Assembly: GCF_937973075.1 (NCBI RefSeq)
Contig: NZ_CALBWL010000029.1
Coordinates: 1-16,795 of the forward strand
Direction of reading: 5' to 3'
DNA length: 16,795 bases
Origin: an uncultured Campylobacter sp.
Lineage (GTDB): Bacteria; Campylobacterota; Campylobacteria; Campylobacterales; Campylobacteraceae
Made by a program: the position numbers and the translations under genes. The number at the start of each line of letters is the position of its first letter. Position 1 is the stretch's first letter. This document shows, in pieces, positions 15,962 to 16,795 of the stretch. The notes under the pieces are model-generated. The model was not told the DNA's origin, did not search any database, and saw only the letters and a list, made by a program, of their open reading frames with translations.

Positions 15962-16568
15962 ATGAGCGAAATTTTGGTTTTCTTGGCGACAAATATTTTG
16001 GAATTTTGCTTTGCAAATTTTTGTCTGTAAATTCCATGAGATAGAATTTCTTTGAAATTTTAAATTGCGAAATTTTGCTATAAAACTTGGCGGTAAAATT
16101 TACTTACTAAGATTTGCGCGTCGTAATGATATATAAGTTTGCGCACTAATTTCAATTGGTAGAATTCAAAGCAAAATCTCGTATGAGGAGAGATCCCTTA
16201 TTGCTTATTAAAATTCTCAGCCGTTAGCATAGTGGGCTTTGCAAAGTGCGATCATATAAAATTTGCCATAAAATTTCACCACTTAGAATTTTTCTGCCCC
16301 AAACATAGCCGTCGAATTCCACTTCATAAAATTCCGCATTCCAATCCTCATCCTAAAATTATATCGCGGCAAAACGCATCGCCGATAAAATTTAAAATTG
16401 CTCAAAGCCGCCCGTACTCCACCTATCTTTCAAAATTTTATTTCGTAAAATTCCAATCCGCCTAGAGCCGCCGTATAAATTTCGTCTTATAAATTCCACC
16501 TGCTCATTTACCCGTTTTTAAATGAAATTTCGGCACAATGCGGCTTAAAATTTCGTCAGGAAAGCCAC
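15962..16568. other. 607-bp spacer rich in TAAAATT words, no convincing gene
   Basis: The one long open frame (16232-16465, plus) has repetitive low-complexity content, no good ribosome-binding site and no family features, so I do not call it. Nine exact plus-strand copies of TAAAATT begin at 16094, 16209, 16257, 16269, 16327, 16354, 16386, 16446 and 16546, with related AGAATTT and AAATTCC words between them. GAGGAGAG at 16186-16193 resembles a ribosome-binding site but has no start codon at the right distance. Any promoter of lepA must lie in the right part of this spacer; TTAAAATTT at 16545-16553 is too close to the start to be a usual -10. Confidence 0.5.
16558..16563 (+). promoter_or_regulatory. 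Ribosome-binding site that decides the lepA start
   Basis: AGGAAA is placed with AGGA 7 nt before the TTG at 16569. No ATG lies near the expected N-terminus, so this site supports TTG initiation. Confidence 0.6.
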
Positions 16569-16795
16569 TTGAAAACAAAAAATATCAGAAATTTCAGCAT
16601 CATCGCGCACATCGACCACGGCAAATCCACGCTCGCAGACCGCCTGATTAGCGAGTGTAACGCCGTTGAGGCGCGCCAGATGAGCAGCCAGATCATGGAT
16701 ACGATGGATATCGAAAAGGAGCGCGGCATCACGATCAAGGCGCAGTCCGTGCGGCTCGAATACGAGCTTGGTGGCGAGAAATACGTTTTAAATTT
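16569..16795 (+). CDS. lepA: Elongation factor 4 (LepA), 5' part only
   Basis: The first 75 codons are present, and the rest lies beyond the window. LepA is a ribosome-dependent translational GTPase that back-translocates or remodels stalled ribosomes. The N-terminus NIRNFSIIAHIDHGKSTLADR contains the G1/P-loop AHIDHGKST. The segment MDTMDIEKERGITIKAQSV is the LepA-type switch I/G2 region, and the wording distinguishes it from TypA and EF-G. The start is TTG (KTKNIRNF follows), chosen because the family starts within a few residues of NIRNF and AGGAAA is correctly spaced. No neighbour downstream can be seen. Confidence 0.95.
   Translation, partial: MKTKNIRNFSIIAHIDHGKSTLADRLISECNAVEARQMSSQIMDTMDIEKERGITIKAQSVRLEYELGGEKYVLN

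Noticed and set aside
16232..16465. Plus-strand 77-codon frame before lepA
   Set aside because: The content follows from AT-rich repeated words, it has no ribosome-binding site at the start, and it shows no recognisable domain.
16094..16552. Replication-origin-like or CRISPR-like array in the lepA spacer
   Set aside because: No DnaA-box pattern (TTATCCACA-type) or regular repeat-spacer spacing is visible. The words are short and irregularly spaced.

Overview
The window looks like a chromosomal segment of a Campylobacter-type epsilonproteobacterium. The evidence is recognisable bamD, lon, lepA and long-form hpf genes, spacers saturated with AAATTT/AAAATT words, tight gene packing, and TATAAT-type -10 boxes with no obvious -35. 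The species cannot be fixed from the sequence. Direct abutment of bamD to prepilin genes, without the flagellar assembly gene fliW that I recall between them in C. jejuni, would suit a non-flagellated species such as C. gracilis. This is inference from memory.

Layout. Positions 1-1223 (minus) hold a two-gene operon: an EamA-type drug/metabolite exporter, then a Sua5/YrdC-family protein cut by the window edge. Positions 1224-1790 are a gene-poor spacer with a possible repeat-borne mini-ORF. Positions 1791-3159 (minus) are a small restriction-modification island: a 15-codon leader ORF, a very AT-rich PD-(D/E)xK nuclease, and a DpnA-like beta-class adenine methyltransferase, joined by ATGA overlaps. 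Positions 3189-6355 (minus) carry bamD and lon, whose ribosome-binding site overlaps the bamD stop.

Positions 6608-9525 (plus) form a tight operon of three prepilin-like genes and then hpf. A seven-copy 8-bp tandem repeat starts inside the hpf stop codon and is followed by a hairpin. Positions 9810-15908 encode a 2032-residue secreted protein that ends at a strong terminator. From 15962 to 16568 there is a 600-bp spacer rich in TAAAATT, followed by the 5' end of lepA with a TTG start.

How the parts may work together. The three prepilin-like proteins resemble, in order and character, a standard pseudopilin, an MshO-type and an MshP-type minor pilin. The giant protein has an N-terminal module of the kind found in DUF11 surface proteins, and internal segments that resemble MshQ of the MSHA pilus locus. 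My main hypothesis is an MSHA-like minor-pilin and exoprotein locus in a Campylobacter relative, interrupted by hpf. No assembly ATPase, platform protein or prepilin peptidase lies in the window, so these would have to act from elsewhere in the genome.
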